Source: Pseudoalteromonas aliena SW19
GTDB taxonomy: Bacteria; Pseudomonadota; Gammaproteobacteria; Enterobacterales; Alteromonadaceae
Assembly: GCF_014905615.1 (NCBI RefSeq)
Contig: NZ_AQGU01000029.1
Location: 558,001 to 622,000 of the forward strand
Direction: 5' to 3'
DNA: 64,000 nt
Shown: positions 1-8,881 of the stretch, piece after piece
Numbering within the stretch: position 1 is the stretch's first letter
Layout: every line of letters begins with the position of its first letter
Made by a program: the position numbers and the translations under genes
The notes under the pieces: generated by a model
What the model was told of the DNA's origin: nothing
The model's database searches: none
Seen by the model: the letters and a program-made list of their open reading frames with translations, nothing else

Positions 1-1165
1 AATATCTATTGCAATGGAACGGTGGGGGTTACATAAACGGATAGCCCTGAGTACTATGCTTTATGCAGGTACAAAGCCTAGTTTGCAAATTTTAGCGATG
101 ATGCTAGTAACCGCATTTTTATCTATGTGGATGTCCAATACTGCAACGGCGGTAATGATGCTACCAATTGCGCTTTCAATAACTAATTTAGTTAAGCAAT
201 CAGATCCTAGCAATGAAGGGTTTGGTAAAGCATTGTTATTATCAATCGCATATGGGGCTAGTATTGGTGGCATTGCCACATTAATAGGTACACCCCCTAA
301 TGCGTTAATGGCTGCCTATTTATCTGATAGCTACCAAATTGAAATTGGCTTTGCGCAGTGGATGATTGTAGGGGTTCCTCTTGCTTTAAGTATGTTGATT
401 ATTAGCTGGGTTTGGCTTACTAAGTTTGCATATAAAGTTGATGCTAACATGAAAGCCGATCAACCAATTGATACAAAAAGGGTGTTTTTAACGCAGTTAA
501 AAAACTTAGGAGTACTACAGCGTGCCGAAAAAGGCGTGTTATTTGTGTTTGTATTAGCAGCACTGTGTTGGATATTTAGACCTGTACTTGGCGAGATCAC
601 AGGACTGAAAATTTCTGATACCGGTATTGCGATTGCTGCAGCATTATTATTGTTTGTTTTACCCGCAAACAAGGGCAGTGACGAGCGTATTCTTGATTGG
701 GAAAGTGCAGCTAAAGTACCGTGGGGCGTTTTATTATTATTTGGGGGAGGGCTTACACTCGCATCTCAAATTAAATCATCAGGGCTTGCTGAATTTATTG
801 CTCACCTAATTGAAGGCGCCAGCGCTATTCCACTTGTTATGGGTGTGCTTGTTGTGGTGGCATTAATTACATTTTTAACTGAGATCACCAGCAACACAGC
901 CACTGCTGCAGGGTTCTTACCGTTATTAGGACCCGTTGCAGAATCAATAACGGGTTCACCTCTTGTATGGGTTATTCCTGCTGCTATTGCTTGTAGTTGT
1001 GCGTTTATGATGCCCGTTGCAACCCCTCCAAACGCAATCGTATTTGGCTCAGGGCAAATACAAATGCGCGATATGATAAGGGCGGGCTTTGTACTCAATA
1101 TTGTCGCCATTGTTTTAATAACACTGGTCACTATGACGATTGCAGCTCACGTATTTAAATTCTAA
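1..1165 (+). CDS. DASS/SLC13 family sodium-coupled anion symporter, 5' end outside window
   Basis: Inner-membrane permease that would import di- or tricarboxylates, sulfate or similar anions with sodium. The reading frame is open to base 1, and the first residues (ISIAMERWGLHKRIAL) match an internal segment of the family, so the real start lies to the left; the ATG at 14 is internal. Two SNTATA motifs, one near residue 41 of the visible part and one near residue 295, are the duplicated SNT signature of DASS carriers that binds substrate and Na+. The rest is a run of hydrophobic segments ending in a helix and a short polar tail. The substrate cannot be read from the sequence. A possible terminator lies just downstream. 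Confidence 0.85.
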   Translation, partial: ISIAMERWGLHKRIALSTMLYAGTKPSLQILAMMLVTAFLSMWMSNTATAVMMLPIALSITNLVKQSDPSNEGFGKALLLSIAYGASIGGIATLIGTPPNALMAAYLSDSYQIEIGFAQWMIVGVPLALSMLIISWVWLTKFAYKVDANMKADQPIDTKRVFLTQLKNLGVLQRAEKGVLFVFVLAALCWIFRPVLGEITGLKISDTGIAIAAALLLFVLPANKGSDERILDWESAAKVPWGVLLLFGGGLTLASQIKSSGLAEFIAHLIEGASAIPLVMGVLVVVALITFLTEITSNTATAAGFLPLLGPVAESITGSPLVWVIPAAIACSCAFMMPVATPPNAIVFGSGQIQMRDMIRAGFVLNIVAIVLITLVTMTIAAHVFKF

Positions 1166-1185
1166 TCGTTTCAAGTCACGTATAG

Positions 1186-1233
1186 CAGGGTAGTTTTGTA
1201 TATTGATTGTTTAAAAATAAAACTACTCTGTGT
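1186..1233 (+). terminator. Possible terminator-like hairpin after the anion symporter
   Basis: GTAGTTTT pairs with AAAACTAC around a loop of about 20 nt, with an imperfect extension at the base. It is followed by a moderately T-rich stretch. The loop is long, so this is only a candidate. Confidence 0.3.
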
Positions 1234-1340
1234 CTATATTTTTACTCTTAAAGGAGTGCTTTAAATAAAATTAGTGTTATTGCTCGAAAAACAGAACAAG
1301 GTTATAGTCGCTAATAACTTTAAAAATCGAGCAATCTATT

Positions 1341-2759
1341 TTGACAACAGATACATCACAAACGATTTCTTTATTAGCTCAGTTTAATGGCTTACAAAAT
1401 GCCTTTTTAGAGACACCCTATTTATCTATAAATAAACGCATTACGATTTTAAAAAAGCTACGTGCACGCGTTGTCGAGCTTGAAGAAGAGCTCGTTGATG
1501 CGGTTTCAAAAGACTTTGGTTACAGAACTGCATTTGATACGTTGCTTGGTGATATTTTGCCAACAGTGCAAGGTCTTGCTCATATAATAAAAAAGTTACC
1601 AAAATGGTCAAAGCCAAGCAATCGTGCCGTGGGTTTAAGTTTATGGCCCTCTAAAGTGAGTGTAACTTATCAACCTAAAGGGGTCGTCGGAGTTATAGCG
1701 CCGTGGAACTACCCTATTCAGTTGGCCATAGTACCTGTTATTACAGCTATTGCCGCAGGTAATAGGGTGATGTTAAAGCTAAGTGAGTTTACCCCGCATA
1801 CAAATGTTGTTCTTGAAAAACTATTTAGTGATGAAATGCAAGAGCATTGTAAAGTAATTCAGGGGGGGAGCGATGTAGCAAGCGAATTTTCATCACTCCC
1901 GTTCGCCCATTTACTATTCACTGGTTCGACAGCGGTTGGTAAATTAGTAATGGCCTCAGCAAGTCGAAATTTAACGCCTGTTACGCTTGAGCTTGGTGGT
2001 AAGTCTCCAGTGATCATTACCGAGCAGGCTGATATTCAAAAAGCAGCACAGACACTGTTATTTGGAAAGATGGCTAACGCAGGGCAAATTTGCGTTGCGC
2101 CCGATTATGTATTTGTCCCTAAAGAGCTTGAGCATCAGCTTATTCAGCAATTATGCGAGCTTTATAAAAAGCATTTTAAAGACGGTGTTGAAGGTAAAAA
2201 CTTAACATCGATTATTAGCGATGTACATTACAAACGTTTATCGGGCTATTTAGCGCAAGCACAAGAACTCGGCGCAACTATTGTAAAACCGCTTGAGCAA
2301 AATCAGCAAGATGCAGAAAAGCATCGTATGGGGCTACATATAGTTACTCAAGTCACAGACGAAATGCAGCTAATGCAAGATGAGTTATTTGGTCCTATAT
2401 TGCCGATAATGAGTTATAACAAACTCAGTGAGGCAATTGATTACATTAAACAACATCACCATCCATTAGCACTTTATATTTTAGGGCAAGATAAACGCGC
2501 TCAAGACTATATTATTAAGCAAACACTCAGCGGTACAGTTGCTGTTAATGACACGCTAGTGCAAGTTACGGCAGATGATGTACCATTTGGCGGTGTTGGG
2601 CACTCAGGTATGGGGCATTATCACGGTAAAGAAGGTTTTTTAACCTTTAGCCATGCTAAAAACACATTAGTTTCTGGTTCTTTTAATCCACGGGTTGGCA
2701 TGTTACTTAAGCAAAGTAAGTTACTGATCAAATTGCTTAAGTGGTTATATATTAAATAA
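1341..2759 (+). CDS. Coniferyl-aldehyde-dehydrogenase-type NAD(P)+ aldehyde dehydrogenase
   Basis: Cytosolic ALDH superfamily enzyme of 472 aa that oxidises an aldehyde to its carboxylate. The visible motifs are the NAD-binding segment GVIAPWNYP (about residue 115), the general-base glutamate in LELGGKSP (about 218), the catalytic cysteine in NAGQICVAPDY (about 252), and FGPILP. The C-terminal half carries the usual NDTLVQ and PFGGVGHSGMG segments. Length and layout resemble the coniferyl aldehyde dehydrogenase (CalB-like) subgroup, but the physiological substrate is unknown. The start is the TTG at 1341: no in-frame ATG exists upstream before the family N-terminus, and the next internal ATG would remove the domain. 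The ribosome-binding site is weak. It stands alone between two terminators. Confidence 0.85.
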   Translation: MTTDTSQTISLLAQFNGLQNAFLETPYLSINKRITILKKLRARVVELEEELVDAVSKDFGYRTAFDTLLGDILPTVQGLAHIIKKLPKWSKPSNRAVGLSLWPSKVSVTYQPKGVVGVIAPWNYPIQLAIVPVITAIAAGNRVMLKLSEFTPHTNVVLEKLFSDEMQEHCKVIQGGSDVASEFSSLPFAHLLFTGSTAVGKLVMASASRNLTPVTLELGGKSPVIITEQADIQKAAQTLLFGKMANAGQICVAPDYVFVPKELEHQLIQQLCELYKKHFKDGVEGKNLTSIISDVHYKRLSGYLAQAQELGATIVKPLEQNQQDAEKHRMGLHIVTQVTDEMQLMQDELFGPILPIMSYNKLSEAIDYIKQHHHPLALYILGQDKRAQDYIIKQTLSGTVAVNDTLVQVTADDVPFGGVGHSGMGHYHGKEGFLTFSHAKNTLVSGSFNPRVGMLLKQSKLLIKLLKWLYIK

Positions 2760-2809
2760 CCAGAGTGCAGGTTAAGCATTATTGCGAATTGGTAAAATCT
2801 AGAAAATAA

Positions 2810-2855
2810 AAAAGCTGAACGATTAGCGGCTACTAAATCGCTCAGTTCAGCTTTT
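2810..2855. terminator. Bidirectional intrinsic terminator
   Basis: An 11-bp perfect stem, AAAAGCTGAAC with GTTCAGCTTTT, encloses a 24-nt loop. A- and T-runs on the two sides let it serve the aldehyde dehydrogenase (plus) and the convergent Sel1 gene (minus). Confidence 0.8.
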
Positions 2856-2871
2856 ATTATTTTAAAGTTGG

Positions 2872-3597
2872 TTAAAATAAGCGGCCTTCGCCTGCATAAG
2901 TACCCGCTAAAATTCTTGCATATATAGCGTCTGCTTTTTCTTTCGCTTCTTCAACTTCTTTAGGGAGCATTTTACGCTCATCGAGTTTGCGGCTATGGCT
3001 TGCTTGCATATTACCGTTGTACTCAGCAATAGTGTTCCAAATGTATGACTTTTCGAGATCTTTAGGCATACCTAAGCCTTCAAAATACATGAGTGCTAAG
3101 TTGAATTGCGCGAGGGAATAGTTATTTGCAGCCGCTTTTTCGTACCATTTTTTTGCAAGTTCAAAATCGTGACTAACGCCATCCCCGTTTGCGTACATAA
3201 CACCTAGGTTAAATTGTGCTGCGGGTAAGTTTTTATTTGCTGCTTTTTCAAATAGGCTCAAAGCCATTTGCTTATCGAGCTTAACACCTTTACCTTCATC
3301 GTAAAGTACAGCTAATGCGAACATAGAATCGACATGATTCTTTTTAACACCCTGTTGATAAAGCTGCGCGGCTTTATGGTAGTCGCGTACTACGCCAAAG
3401 CCACCTTCATATAATTTCCCAAGTTCGTATATGCCAGGTGCAAAACCTTTGTCGGCTAGGTATTCAAACTCTTTTAATGCGTATTCAAATCGACCTTCGT
3501 TAGCGGCTATAATGCCCTCTTCTAATGTTGCATGGGCAAAAGGGCTTGCAAATAAAACGCCAGCAAGTATTAATGGTTTTAAATTAAACTGTGACAT
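2872..3597 (-). CDS. Secreted Sel1-like (TPR) repeat protein
   Basis: Predicted periplasmic protein of 241 aa. The start chosen is the ATG at 3597, preceded by GGAGA seven bases upstream; it puts a signal peptide (MSQFNLKPLILAGVLFASPF, then AHA) at the N-terminus, whereas the longer open frame would bury it. At least four Sel1 repeats are visible (for example GIYELGKLYEGGFGV, AQFNLGVMYANGDGV, AQFNLALMYFEGLG), which fold as alpha-solenoids and mediate protein-protein contacts. No catalytic domain is present. The partner is unknown and the gene is monocistronic. Confidence 0.8.
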   Translation of the reverse strand: MSQFNLKPLILAGVLFASPFAHATLEEGIIAANEGRFEYALKEFEYLADKGFAPGIYELGKLYEGGFGVVRDYHKAAQLYQQGVKKNHVDSMFALAVLYDEGKGVKLDKQMALSLFEKAANKNLPAAQFNLGVMYANGDGVSHDFELAKKWYEKAAANNYSLAQFNLALMYFEGLGMPKDLEKSYIWNTIAEYNGNMQASHSRKLDERKMLPKEVEEAKEKADAIYARILAGTYAGEGRLF

Positions 3598-3693
3598 AGT
3601 AATGTCTCCAATTAGTAATAGTTGCAATATGTATCGATACCAATTTAATGCCATCGGCATAACTAAACGTAAATTCATTATCATGGTGCACTA

Positions 3694-3830
3694 ATATCAA
3701 TTGGCATAAGTATTTGAACAATCTAACGAATTAAAGCACCCCATAATATCGTAAAATTTTTGCCTTGTTGATAGTGCCATAATCTTATCGTTAAGTAGAT
3801 CCTATCTTTAAGTCGGTCAGTATAAATGAG
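3694..3830 (+). repeat. Dispersed AT-rich intergenic repeat, copy 1
   Basis: Shares ordered blocks (a GCATAA block, TAACGAATTAAA, AATTTTTGCCT, TTATCGTTAA and AGTATAAA) with stretches at 42841-43005 and, for its second half, 46107-46181. The order and spacing are kept while the sequence between drifts. Function is unknown. Confidence 0.45.
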
Positions 3831-4012
3831 TGATTAAAACGTTTACATGTGGTTGCAAAAAACAATGCCTATTGTCCTGTTTACACCGGCTTAAATGTAA
3901 AGGCAAGACAATGCACTTTTCGTTTACATGTATAATATTTTATAGGTCAAAATAAGTTTTTTTGCACTGAAGAAGTGTAAGATACAGATATCACAGAAAA
4001 TTTAAAGAAATA

Positions 4013-4036
4013 AAAAAAGCCCGTTAGGGCTTTTTT
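4013..4036. terminator. Bidirectional intrinsic terminator in a gene-free gap
   Basis: AAAAAAGCCC-GTTA-GGGCTTTTTT, a short strong stem with A- and T-tracts on both sides. No gene recognised by me ends immediately before it on either strand. The 3598-4582 gap holds only this hairpin, the dispersed repeat and the MITE. Confidence 0.65.
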
Positions 4037-4182
4037 GAGTCATATCAACCGTCACTAATATGAGCAATGTAGCAAGTAATTGTGATCTTAGGTATTTATT
4101 ACTTGGGTCGAGTAAGTAATAGATACGAAGCGGCACAGTCTTCTTAATTAAATATCAGCATCCTTGCTGTAATTTCTTCCCT

Positions 4183-4448
4183 AGGGCGTGTTGACCTTTG
4201 TGGATTGAAATTTGTTCAATCTAGAGACGATTTAATCGCGGCGCGAGGTTTGTAACCTAGCGGGCTAAGTAAAAACCGAGCAACAAAGAGTTAATCGTCC
4301 CTAGATCGAGCTCAAAGGGCAGCGCATGTTTGGCATTTATGCTGCGTTATCACCTATTTATGGGGAATAACCACACTACATAGGCTCTGCCTTGCCTAAA
4401 AACCAAACATACTGCTGCAAAATCAATCACGAAAGGTCTACACGCCCT
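4183..4448. mobile_element. MITE-like element A, complete copy
   Basis: A 266-bp non-coding unit bounded by imperfect inverted ends: AGGGCGTGTTGACCTTT on the left and, on the opposite strand from the right end, AGGGCGTGTAGACCTTT. It contains no transposase ORF. The left 60 bp recur at 46685-46745. Terminal inverted repeats, small size and a second copy in an unrelated gap support a miniature inverted-repeat element mobilised in trans; no target duplication could be assigned. Confidence 0.7.
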
Positions 4449-4582
4449 TGGACTGAGGTCGTTACACTGTGTTTATGCGAACGATTATTAATTAGATTAG
4501 CGCGCATGTCAATACTAAATGATAACTATTATCAAAAAGATTATGTGTTTATATATTATTAAAGTAGTGAGGTGGCGTTACA

Positions 4583-5446
4583 ATGTTTAGTAAAATTATA
4601 ATAAAAAAAATAGCGAAGATTATTACAGTGCTGAGTATGTTGCTACTTAGCGCTTGCTCAACTTCTTTTGCTTACAATAACTTGCCTTGGCTTTCGTCTT
4701 TTTGGGTAGACGACTACATTGATTTAAATAAAAGTCAGGCCAAACAGCTCAAACAAATTATTGAAAATACGCGAAATTGGCACAGACAAACTGAACTGCT
4801 CAAATACAAACAAGATCTAACAAATTTACAAGCGATGTTTAATTCACAGTTAAATAAAGAGGAGCTGACTAAACAAATCACGCTTGCTAAAGGTCATTGG
4901 GGAAATCTGCTTGATTATGCAAGCCAACCTCTGATCACGTTAGCTAAAACGCTTACATCAAAACAGCGTAAAGAACTTATTGATAATATAACCGCCGATA
5001 TAAATGATGAGTTTAAAGAGCACAATGAACTCAGCTTGCAAGAACATAAAGACATGCGTTTAGACAAACAGTTTGATTACTTTAAACAATGGCTAAACAA
5101 ACTCACTCCTGAACAAGTGCGATTAATAAAAGCCGCTAACGAGCAACATATTAATACATTTTTACTATGGCAAGATTATAAACGGGATCGCTTACGTGCA
5201 CTTGAGCAAACGTTTTCCAACTTACAACTTGATGAACAGCAATTTGCTACACAGCTTGAGATAATCATTACCGATCGCGATGCATTTATTGGTGATGAGT
5301 TAAAAGCTAAGAATGAAAATAATTTAGTACTCTATATAAATTTACTTATTGACTTAAATAACACACTTTCTAAGCAACAACGAAAAAGCGCTAATGAACA
5401 TTTTGACGATTTAATGCAGACAATTAATGAACTTAGAAATGATTAA
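4583..5446 (+). CDS. DUF6279-family lipoprotein
   Basis: A 287-aa exported protein with a basic N-terminus, a hydrophobic segment and a lipobox (LLLSAC) near residue 24, so it is probably lipid-anchored. The mature part is highly charged and helical (many K/Q/E), matching the DUF6279 family common in marine gammaproteobacteria; the hallmark YNNLPWLSSFWVDDYIDL segment is present. Biochemical function is unknown. It stands alone behind MITE A, with GAGG upstream of the ATG. Confidence 0.75.
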   Translation: MFSKIIIKKIAKIITVLSMLLLSACSTSFAYNNLPWLSSFWVDDYIDLNKSQAKQLKQIIENTRNWHRQTELLKYKQDLTNLQAMFNSQLNKEELTKQITLAKGHWGNLLDYASQPLITLAKTLTSKQRKELIDNITADINDEFKEHNELSLQEHKDMRLDKQFDYFKQWLNKLTPEQVRLIKAANEQHINTFLLWQDYKRDRLRALEQTFSNLQLDEQQFATQLEIIITDRDAFIGDELKAKNENNLVLYINLLIDLNNTLSKQQRKSANEHFDDLMQTINELRND

Positions 5447-5610
5447 GCGTTTCAAATCCAGCAACAAAGATTTATGATAGGTTTTATTATTAGTAAAGAT
5501 GGCCACTATCGTGTTTTTGACGTATGAGGCACCGTTGTTATAGGTACACTGCTTGTCATCTCAATTTTTCACGTTAAACTGAATTTTTATTTTTTTATTA
5601 AGTTGTTTGA

Positions 5611-6648
5611 ATGGATATTACTGCTCTTAATAGTACTAAGGCATTAAGAAGGAACGTCTTAAGATGGATGTGCTTATGTTTTGGTTGTGTATCGCTAATT
5701 TTTGCTGGGTTTAATTTACTCATTAATAATTTTGCGGTACTGGGCTATTTAGAGTTGGGACTGTGTGCTTACTGTGTACACACATTTGTGCGTCTAAACA
5801 GACATGCATTGCAACTACGCCAATCGCTTATTATGTGTGCATTAGTTACGTTAGTTATTGTGTTAGGTAACTATTTCGCTTTGATAAAAAATGGCTTGTT
5901 TATTTGGTCATTTGCATTACCCGTTTTGTATTACCTGTTGTTAGGTAAGCGCTTTGGGATCCTCTTTTCTGCAACATTACTTTTTTTACAGGTATTTATC
6001 TTAGTAAATAAAGCCTCGTTATTTCCTTTTTTACCGCTAAATTTTGGTCTTAATTTACTGTTTGTTTATGTAAGTATTTGGGCTGTTTCTCATGTTTTTG
6101 AAGGGAGCAGAGCACTTTCCTCTAAACGCTTGAAAAGTCTAGCCTTGTTAGATCCATTAACGGGTGCTGGTAATCGACTTTCGATGAATCATTATTTTGA
6201 GGTCGAATTAACAGATAAATCTCAGTTGTACTTATTTTTATTAGATTTAGATTACTTCAAGCAGGTAAACGACAAATATGGTCACGACGTAGGTGACAAA
6301 GTGCTTATTGAAGTTGCAACGTTATTAAGAATTACGTTAGCTAAAGGGTATGTATTTAGAGTGGGTGGAGAAGAATTTGCACTTATTAGCTCATTTAACA
6401 ATGCAGATGATGCGTTAAATACAGCTGAAAAATTAAGATCTGTCATAGAGAATACAGTGATTGATATTAATGGTGAAAAAATAAATATCACTATAAGTGT
6501 AGGGGTTGCTTCTTATCAACAGGATCAATCACTCGAAGAGTTTGCTAAAGAAGCTGATAAACAACTTTATAAAGCAAAACGCTTTGGACGTAATAAAGTA
6601 TATGCTAAGTCAAGCACACATCAAAAAATTGAATTAGAATCGGTTTAA
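5611..6648 (+). CDS. Membrane-bound diguanylate cyclase (GGDEF)
   Basis: A 345-aa protein predicted to make cyclic di-GMP from two GTP. Residues 1-180 form about six hydrophobic membrane segments (an unclassified membrane sensor). After a short linker a GGDEF domain begins at DPLTGAGNRL and contains the LDLDYFKQVNDKYGHD metal and substrate motif and an active-site GGEEF near residue 252. No RxxD inhibitory site is visible five residues before GGEEF, so product feedback through an I-site is not expected. Its stop codon overlaps the stop of the convergent LysR gene by a few bases. Confidence 0.9.
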   Translation: MDITALNSTKALRRNVLRWMCLCFGCVSLIFAGFNLLINNFAVLGYLELGLCAYCVHTFVRLNRHALQLRQSLIMCALVTLVIVLGNYFALIKNGLFIWSFALPVLYYLLLGKRFGILFSATLLFLQVFILVNKASLFPFLPLNFGLNLLFVYVSIWAVSHVFEGSRALSSKRLKSLALLDPLTGAGNRLSMNHYFEVELTDKSQLYLFLLDLDYFKQVNDKYGHDVGDKVLIEVATLLRITLAKGYVFRVGGEEFALISSFNNADDALNTAEKLRSVIENTVIDINGEKINITISVGVASYQQDQSLEEFAKEADKQLYKAKRFGRNKVYAKSSTHQKIELESV

Positions 6649-7583
6649 TACATTTGCTCAAAATTAGGGATTCTATTTTCCCAAATAGGCTTGTCTTTTC
6701 CTAAGTATTCGCGCACAGCATCAAAAAATAAACGTGTTCTTACTGGTAAATCTCTGTGCGGATAAACAGCATACATTGCGCTGTAATCCATCAACTTTAC
6801 ATCCGTTAATATAGGTATTAATTTACCATCGGTAATTTCGTCACCGATTATAAATGCTGGCGCTACAAAATACGCTGTGCCAGATATGGCTTTCATGAGC
6901 AGTGCTTCGGCATCGTTAGCGCGATATACACTTTTTATTTTTTGCTCACATGGTTCACCCGAGCTGTTGTAATAATCAACTGTTTCAACCCTCATCGTAT
7001 TACTGGCATAACTTGCGGCGGGTAATTCGGCCAATTCTTCCATACTGGATGGCATGCCATAAGTGCTGATAAACTCGGGAGCGGCAACAATGAGTAAACG
7101 ATTACGCGCAATTTTACGTGCAATTAGAGATGAATCTTTTGGCTCTCCCACTCTAAATGCCAAATCGAACCCCTCAGAGACAATATCAACTAAACGATCG
7201 TCCAAGCGAAGCTCTACTTCAACTTGTGGAAAACGTTTTTGAAAGTCATTAAGTACAGGCTGTAAATAGCGCCGACCTATTAACGTAGATGAGGTTATTT
7301 TTAATACGCCTCGGGGCTCTAAATGGTAATTCTCAGCCATACGAATTGTATCACCGAGTAATTCTCTAAGTTCAGCAGCCTTTTTTATCATTTCTGCGCC
7401 AGCAGCGGTTAACGAAAAAGAACGAGTTGTTCTGTTTAATAACCTAACACCGAGTTCATCTTCTAATCGGCTAATTTGTTTAGAGATAACAGAGCGGTCA
7501 ATGTTACGAATTTCAGCTGCCTTGGCAAAAGAGCCTTGTTCAACTACTTCAAGCAGCATTAAAAGCCGACTGGTTGTATCCAT
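6645..7583 (-). CDS. LysR-type transcriptional regulator, probable regulator of the adjacent RND efflux operon
   Basis: A 312-aa protein with an N-terminal winged helix-turn-helix (LLEVVEQGSFAKAAEIRNID then SVISKQISRLEDELGVRLLNR) and a C-terminal effector-binding domain with the typical FDLAFRVGEP segment. It resembles the CrgA/AaeR-like LTTR subgroup. It is divergently transcribed from the adaptor-pump-channel genes, the usual arrangement for a local LTTR controlling its neighbour; a 15-bp palindrome lies in the shared promoter region. The inducer is unknown. Confidence 0.85.
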   Translation of the reverse strand: MDTTSRLLMLLEVVEQGSFAKAAEIRNIDRSVISKQISRLEDELGVRLLNRTTRSFSLTAAGAEMIKKAAELRELLGDTIRMAENYHLEPRGVLKITSSTLIGRRYLQPVLNDFQKRFPQVEVELRLDDRLVDIVSEGFDLAFRVGEPKDSSLIARKIARNRLLIVAAPEFISTYGMPSSMEELAELPAASYASNTMRVETVDYYNSSGEPCEQKIKSVYRANDAEALLMKAISGTAYFVAPAFIIGDEITDGKLIPILTDVKLMDYSAMYAVYPHRDLPVRTRLFFDAVREYLGKDKPIWENRIPNFEQMY

Positions 7584-7607
7584 AATTACACCTTTGCTAC
7601 GTTATTG

Positions 7608-7622
7608 ATGCCATTTTGGCAT
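7608..7622. promoter_or_regulatory. Candidate LysR operator in divergent promoter region
   Basis: ATGCCATTTTGGCAT is a perfect 6-bp inverted repeat with a 3-bp spacer, sitting 25-39 bp upstream of the LysR start and about 80 bp from the adaptor gene start. This is where a LysR dimer would bind to control both directions. It does not have the exact T-N11-A spacing, so assignment is by position and symmetry. Confidence 0.4.
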
Positions 7623-7702
7623 TAATGAATTTAAAAATCTATGGTTTTTGTCCGCAGGTTTAATCCGTACTATGCAAAGCTAATTAAAAAAGGAGCGTCT
7701 TC

Positions 7703-8872
7703 ATGAAAAAACATTTAATTGCTGCTGCACTCGCTGGCGCATTACTAACACTTGCAGGTTGTGCCGATGAAAGCACAGCACCTTCGACTCAAGCACAGCA
7801 TCTTCAACCAATCGATGTTGCAGCGGTATTAGTTAAACCAGTACAAAGCTGGCACACCTATACAACGCGTTTAGAGTCTCCTCAAGAAGTCGCGTTAATG
7901 CCACGCGTATCAGGTGTCATTGAGCGTATTGCATTTAATGAAGGCGACAATGTTAAAAAAGGCGACTTATTATTTAAGTTAGACGACCGTCCATTTGCAG
8001 CGGTTGTAGCAAGCCTTGATGCGCAAATTAACAGTGCACAAGCTGCGTTAGAACAAGCAAAAAGTGAAGCTAAACGAGCTGTGCGTTTAACGCAGCGTAA
8101 AGCAATCTCTACTGAGCAGGCTGAATCTCGAACCTCTGTTTTACGCCAACGTGAAGCGCAGCTTGCGGCTTTGCAAGCACAGCTTACAGCAGCTGAACTT
8201 GATTTAGAGTTTACGTCAATTGTATCGCCAATTGATGGGGTTATTTCGCGCGCAAATATTACTAAAGGCAATAATATTATTGCGGGCCAAAGCGTATTAA
8301 CAAGTATTGTCTCAAACGAGCAAATGTATGCGTACTTTGATATTGATGAACGCACTTGGAACAGTGCTTTTAGCAATGTAACAGCCGCTAGCCGTCAACC
8401 TGTTGTTATGCAAAAAGTAGGGCAAAACGATTTTGCATACAAAGGGCACATCAATTTTATTGATAACCAAATCAATGCCTCTACAGGCACTTTGCGTGTG
8501 CGCGCTGTGTTTGATGAAGATAACAACCAGCTTCGCTCGGGTTCATTTGCACGCATTAAATTAGCTGCTAACTCAATCTCTGAGCAAGTTATTGTGCCAG
8601 ATAGAGCCATTGGCACCGATTTAAAAAATCGCTTTGTATTAACCGTTGGCGAAAATAACGTGCTTGAGTACAAATTAGTCACTGTGGGTGAGCGTTATGG
8701 TTCGCTTCGCGCAGTAACATCAGGTCTTTCACAGGGTGATGTCATTGCCGTAAATGGTCCTGCTCGTGTAGGCCCAGGCATGCCAATTAAGCCAAATACA
8801 GTAACAATAGACAGCAGTGATGTTGCATTCACTCTTTCTAATGACGAATCACGTTTAGTGGCTAAGCAATAA
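7703..8872 (+). CDS. RND efflux periplasmic adaptor (membrane fusion protein)
   Basis: A 389-aa adaptor linking an inner-membrane RND pump to an outer-membrane channel. It has a lipoprotein signal (LLTLAGC near residue 19), a beta-barrel/lipoyl segment (MPRVSGVIERIAFNEGDNVKKGDLL), an alpha-helical coiled hairpin rich in A/Q/E (about 95-165), and the returning lipoyl half (SPIDGVISRANITKGN). It belongs to the HlyD/AcrA/MexE family. A strong AAGGAG precedes the ATG. It is the first gene of a unit with the pump nine bases downstream. Confidence 0.93.
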   Translation: MKKHLIAAALAGALLTLAGCADESTAPSTQAQHLQPIDVAAVLVKPVQSWHTYTTRLESPQEVALMPRVSGVIERIAFNEGDNVKKGDLLFKLDDRPFAAVVASLDAQINSAQAALEQAKSEAKRAVRLTQRKAISTEQAESRTSVLRQREAQLAALQAQLTAAELDLEFTSIVSPIDGVISRANITKGNNIIAGQSVLTSIVSNEQMYAYFDIDERTWNSAFSNVTAASRQPVVMQKVGQNDFAYKGHINFIDNQINASTGTLRVRAVFDEDNNQLRSGSFARIKLAANSISEQVIVPDRAIGTDLKNRFVLTVGENNVLEYKLVTVGERYGSLRAVTSGLSQGDVIAVNGPARVGPGMPIKPNTVTIDSSDVAFTLSNDESRLVAKQ

Positions 8873-8881
8873 GGTTTATTG

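Noticed and set aside
7882..8376. 164-aa minus-strand ORF inside the RND adaptor gene
   Set aside because: Shadow of a strongly supported gene; Ser/Cys/Ala-rich low-information product.
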